From positions 1 through 9,815 of the forward strand of contig CBDATY010000009.1 of the NCBI GenBank assembly GCA_965200445.1: a stretch of DNA of 9,815 nt. Direction: 5' to 3'. Source of the DNA: CBDATY01 sp965200445. GTDB taxonomy: Bacteria > Bacillota_I > Bacilli_A > Mycoplasmatales > Mycoplasmataceae. Within the stretch, counting starts at the first letter, position 1. Every line of letters starts with the position of its first letter. Below are positions 8,283 to 9,815 of this stretch, in pieces. The notes under the pieces were generated by a model. The model ran no database searches and was not told where the DNA came from. It saw nothing but the letters and a program-made list of their open reading frames with translations. The position numbers and the translations under genes were made by a program.

Positions 8283-8770
8283 GCATGACGCTGCTCAGTT
8301 TCACGGAAATACCAAACGCACTGATCACACCAGCCAATGATGACATTTAATATCATTATAAACACTTTTAATAATATTCAATATATATTACCTGGTAATA
8401 TTACATAATATAAAAATATGTTAAGTGGATATATGATTTACTAGTCATGTTCGCTGTTTCCTGTTCAGACACTGGGCATTAGCTCCGCATATTTACAAAT
8501 ACTTAACGCTTGTCACACTATGAAATTTTGTGCCATCACATACTACGGCAAAGATCTTTTGAATTTCATAGCAATTACTCTTGCTGTTTTTCATTTCCTT
8601 TCTTCGAACTCGAGATTTTTTAATTTACTTCAAAGATTCATATTTTAGCAGCTGTTACGTACTTCACACAAACCAAAGTGGTTTACATGGAAGTACAGCA
8701 TTATCGTCGATTTCAGGTCACTTTTCACTGTAATGTTGCGAAGTTCAAAAGTTCATTTCAACAGTCAGAA
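8283..8770. other. AT-rich spacer, no gene seen
   Basis: No exon, RNA gene or paired terminal repeats were found. An 8-bp-arm palindrome, ATATTACC-T-GGTAATAT at 8385-8401, lies in an AT-rich run and may be chance. Confidence 0.6.
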
Positions 8771-8877
8771 TCATATCTTTTTCATCCAGTGTTACTACAG
8801 GGGCAAACCTAAACTAACTTTATTTATACTGGATATCTTTATAAGTTCGAAACTGTTCTTCCTAGAGGTCCAGTAAG
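8771..8877. repeat. 109-bp interspersed repeat, second locus
   Basis: Copy three begins mid-unit (ATCCAGTGTTACTACAGG at about 8785) and passes through AAACCTAAACTAACTTTATT and TATACTGGAT. Copy four starts at 8852 with CTGTTCTTCCTAGAGGTCC and breaks off after AGTAAGG. A decayed echo (GGTCAAGTAAAGATCATCTC) continues to about 8911. Orientation is the same as the 8101-8282 locus. Confidence 0.75.
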
Positions 8878-8919
8878 GTTGATTTCGGTAAGGTCAAGTA
8901 AAGATCATCTCTTCTTATT

Positions 8920-8929
8920 ATTCTTACTA
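8920..8929. repeat. Target-site duplication, left copy
   Basis: ATTCTTACTA abuts the left end of the MITE and recurs exactly at 9391-9400 on the other side, in direct orientation. Confidence 0.8.
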
Positions 8930-9390
8930 CAGCCTCGTCCCCAGGCCCAACCGTTACCGTTGCGTGGGTATTGCGTGGAAAACACAGTCGGAAACGCGCG
9001 GTCGGGCCTGGCAGAAAATGCAGAAAAAAGTGTATGATTCAACGAAAAAGTGATAAGATAGTATTTTATTGAGAATTTCGTTTTCCAGTCGCGTGTGTTG
9101 GCCATACATGTGTTTGATAGATGGAAGAGATTACCGAAAGCCTTAAGAAATCTAATCTCGAAGCTGCTCTTCTTCGCTTATATCGTCGAGGGGAGTTTCT
9201 ATTAAACTTGTCAGTGGCTGATCCACGCATTCCGCCATCTTGAATTCATTTTCTGCCAGGCGCTTTCGCTCCCTTCCCTTTATTTTCTCCTCGCGTGTTT
9301 CCCGCGCGCATTCACGATATTAAATCGATATATACAATCCTATACACTTTTCCTGATTAGAAAATTAGAAAGCGCCTGGGAACGAGGCTA
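8930..9390. mobile_element. MITE, 461 bp, with 10-bp target-site duplication
   Basis: The termini 8931-8946 (AGCCTCGTCCCCAGGC) and 9374-9389 are inverted copies matching at 15 of 16 positions. Immediately outside, the 10-mer ATTCTTACTA is duplicated on both sides, the mark of a DNA-transposon insertion. Inside are a perfect 15-bp inverted pair (GCCTGGCAGAAAATG at 9006-9020 with 9247-9261) and a 12-bp inverted pair (CCAGGCGCTTTC at 9256-9267 with 9368-9379), so the element is a nested foldback. No transposase is encoded, so it depends on enzymes supplied elsewhere. A 9-11 bp duplication is typical of Mutator-like elements, whereas hAT elements make 8 bp; I favour the former weakly. The element is inserted in the intron following the PLAT exon, 51 bp past the donor. 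Confidence 0.85.
9121..9243 (+). CDS. Small ORF inside the MITE (40 codons), function unknown
   Basis: The ATG at 9121 follows directly on an in-frame TAG, and the frame closes at TGA 9241-9243. The peptide starts MEEITESLKKSNLEAALLRL, with an amphipathic helix-like pattern and a basic YRRGEF segment, and ends in DPRIPPS. Its composition is more protein-like than other short frames here, and it fits between the inner inverted repeats (9006-9020 and 9247-9261). It may be a captured fragment of a host gene, a relic of a transposon protein, or chance. It matches no domain I know. Confidence 0.25.
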   Translation: MEEITESLKKSNLEAALLRLYRRGEFLLNLSVADPRIPPS

Positions 9391-9400
9391 ATTCTTACTA
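9391..9400. repeat. Target-site duplication, right copy
   Basis: This is an exact direct copy of 8920-8929, adjoining the right end of the MITE. Confidence 0.8.
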
Positions 9401-9441
9401 TCTGTGATTCTAATCTCAATGATTTGTAGTGAAGTTCTAAC

Positions 9442-9595
9442 CTGATTTCGTTCAAACTTGTCCAGATGTTTCTCAGATTTCTGTAACTTTCTTTCTCCAG
9501 AGTCACCGTTCTCACCATATATGGTAGCAAAGACATTGGCATTCGTCCCAGCATGCATCACATCTCCGGCATAAACACGAATGACGTAGTATTTT
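9442..9595 (-). CDS. LOXHD1: Exon of a LOXHD1-like PLAT-domain protein (partial)
   Basis: The exon is 154 nt: one base completes a split codon, then 51 codons end exactly at a codon boundary. Borders are TTGTTTAG|A at 9596-9597 (acceptor with a pyrimidine-rich lead) and CAG|GTTAGA at 9440-9441 (donor). Key segments are KYYVIRVYAGDV, HAGTNANVFATIYGENGD, SGERKLQKS and DKFERNQ. These follow the first strands of a PLAT (lipoxygenase homology) domain in the form repeated many times in LOXHD1, whose usual motif is GAGTDANVF...YGE.GDTGER...KFERGQ. PLAT domains are ~110-120 residues, so about half is here; the DLG...HDN half should lie in the next exon but was not found in this window. LOXHD1 is built of serial PLAT domains and is needed in vertebrate hair-cell stereocilia; PLAT domains bind membranes or partner proteins. 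The usual Asp of GTDA is Asn here. Polycystin-1 and lipoxygenases also carry PLAT domains, but the GER...KFER wording favours LOXHD1-like proteins. Confidence 0.85.
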
Positions 9596-9597
9596 CT

Positions 9598-9815
9598 AAA
9601 CAATAGAATGATTAATTAGAATTAACAAATCACTTCGAGACAAAACAAGAAAAAACACTTCTAAGACTTATATAACTGCAACTGGGGCTAATCTCAACCC
9701 ATCCTGTCAACATTCCCTGTGTGAGAAACCCCACGACTCTCGACAGAGTGTTGAATAACTCTTTTCATATAAGTGTCATGAGTCTGAAGTGAGGATCAAA
9801 GTAACCCACCATCTC
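9598..9815 (-). other. Intron upstream of the PLAT exon
   Basis: On the minus strand this precedes the acceptor. It contains a plausible branch site (TTCTAAT near 9617) and a T-rich stretch, and no second PLAT-coding segment is seen up to the window edge. The upstream intron is therefore at least 218 bp long. Confidence 0.55.

Noticed and set aside
8385..8401. Palindrome ATATTACC-T-GGTAATAT as an operator
   Set aside because: Eight-base arms in a strongly AT-rich run are likely by chance and nothing adjacent needs an operator.
8905..9105. 66-codon minus-strand frame across the left end of the MITE
   Set aside because: It spans the transposon terminus and the target-site duplication, so it is a shadow of the insertion with no domain.
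9357..9554. 65-codon minus-strand frame in the other phase over the PLAT exon
   Set aside because: It is a shifted-frame shadow; the PLAT motif and splice borders fit only the other frame.

Overview
This looks like a window of invertebrate animal nuclear DNA: no long open frames, spliced exons with GT/AG borders, a multi-kilobase minisatellite and several foldback transposon remnants. Two hints, recalled rather than searched, point to an anthozoan such as a stony coral. One is the element end CCTCGTTCCCAGG and the other is the 109-bp 'CCTAGAGGTCCAGTAAGG' repeat, both of which resemble common coral and anemone repeats. I hold that assignment only tentatively.

Layout. (1) Positions 1 to about 5176 are one continuous complex minisatellite, already inside the array at base 1. 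It is built from 32-52 bp monomers that nearly all carry a 19-bp dyad core, GTTA-N11-TAAC. The monomers are arranged in higher-order units of 216 and 266 bp. The right edge, from about 4500, is a zone of diverged monomers that contains an exact 187-bp duplication. (2) Positions 5177-7530 are AT-rich and non-coding, with one ~524-bp foldback (MITE-like) element at 5485-6008 and a solo transposon-end motif near 6754. (3) Around 7537-7680, on the minus strand, there is a probable first coding exon of an unrecognised gene (21 codons, then a consensus donor AAG|GTAAGC) with a CRE-like promoter motif and an overlapping upstream ORF. Its transcription would run toward the minisatellite. (4) Positions 7680-8920 hold upstream sequence with a 66-bp hairpin, a small minus-strand open frame and two loci of the 109-bp repeat family. 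(5) Positions 8930-9390 are an intact-looking 461-bp MITE with 15/16-bp terminal inverted repeats and perfect 10-bp target-site duplications. A 40-codon open frame lies inside it. (6) Positions 9442-9595, minus strand, are an exon encoding the N-terminal half of a PLAT domain of the LOXHD1 type, flanked by acceptor and donor sites. The MITE sits 51 bp past its donor, inside the following intron.

Both supported exons are on the minus strand. The LOXHD1-like exon lies upstream of the probable promoter at 7.6-7.7 kb, so the LOXHD1-like gene must end in the intervening 1.7 kb, extend past or around the second gene, or be a fragment. I could not find the C-terminal half of the PLAT domain in the window. 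The most distinctive signal is the minisatellite, with its constant dyad core, two linked higher-order haplotypes and recombination junctions that fall repeatedly inside the core.
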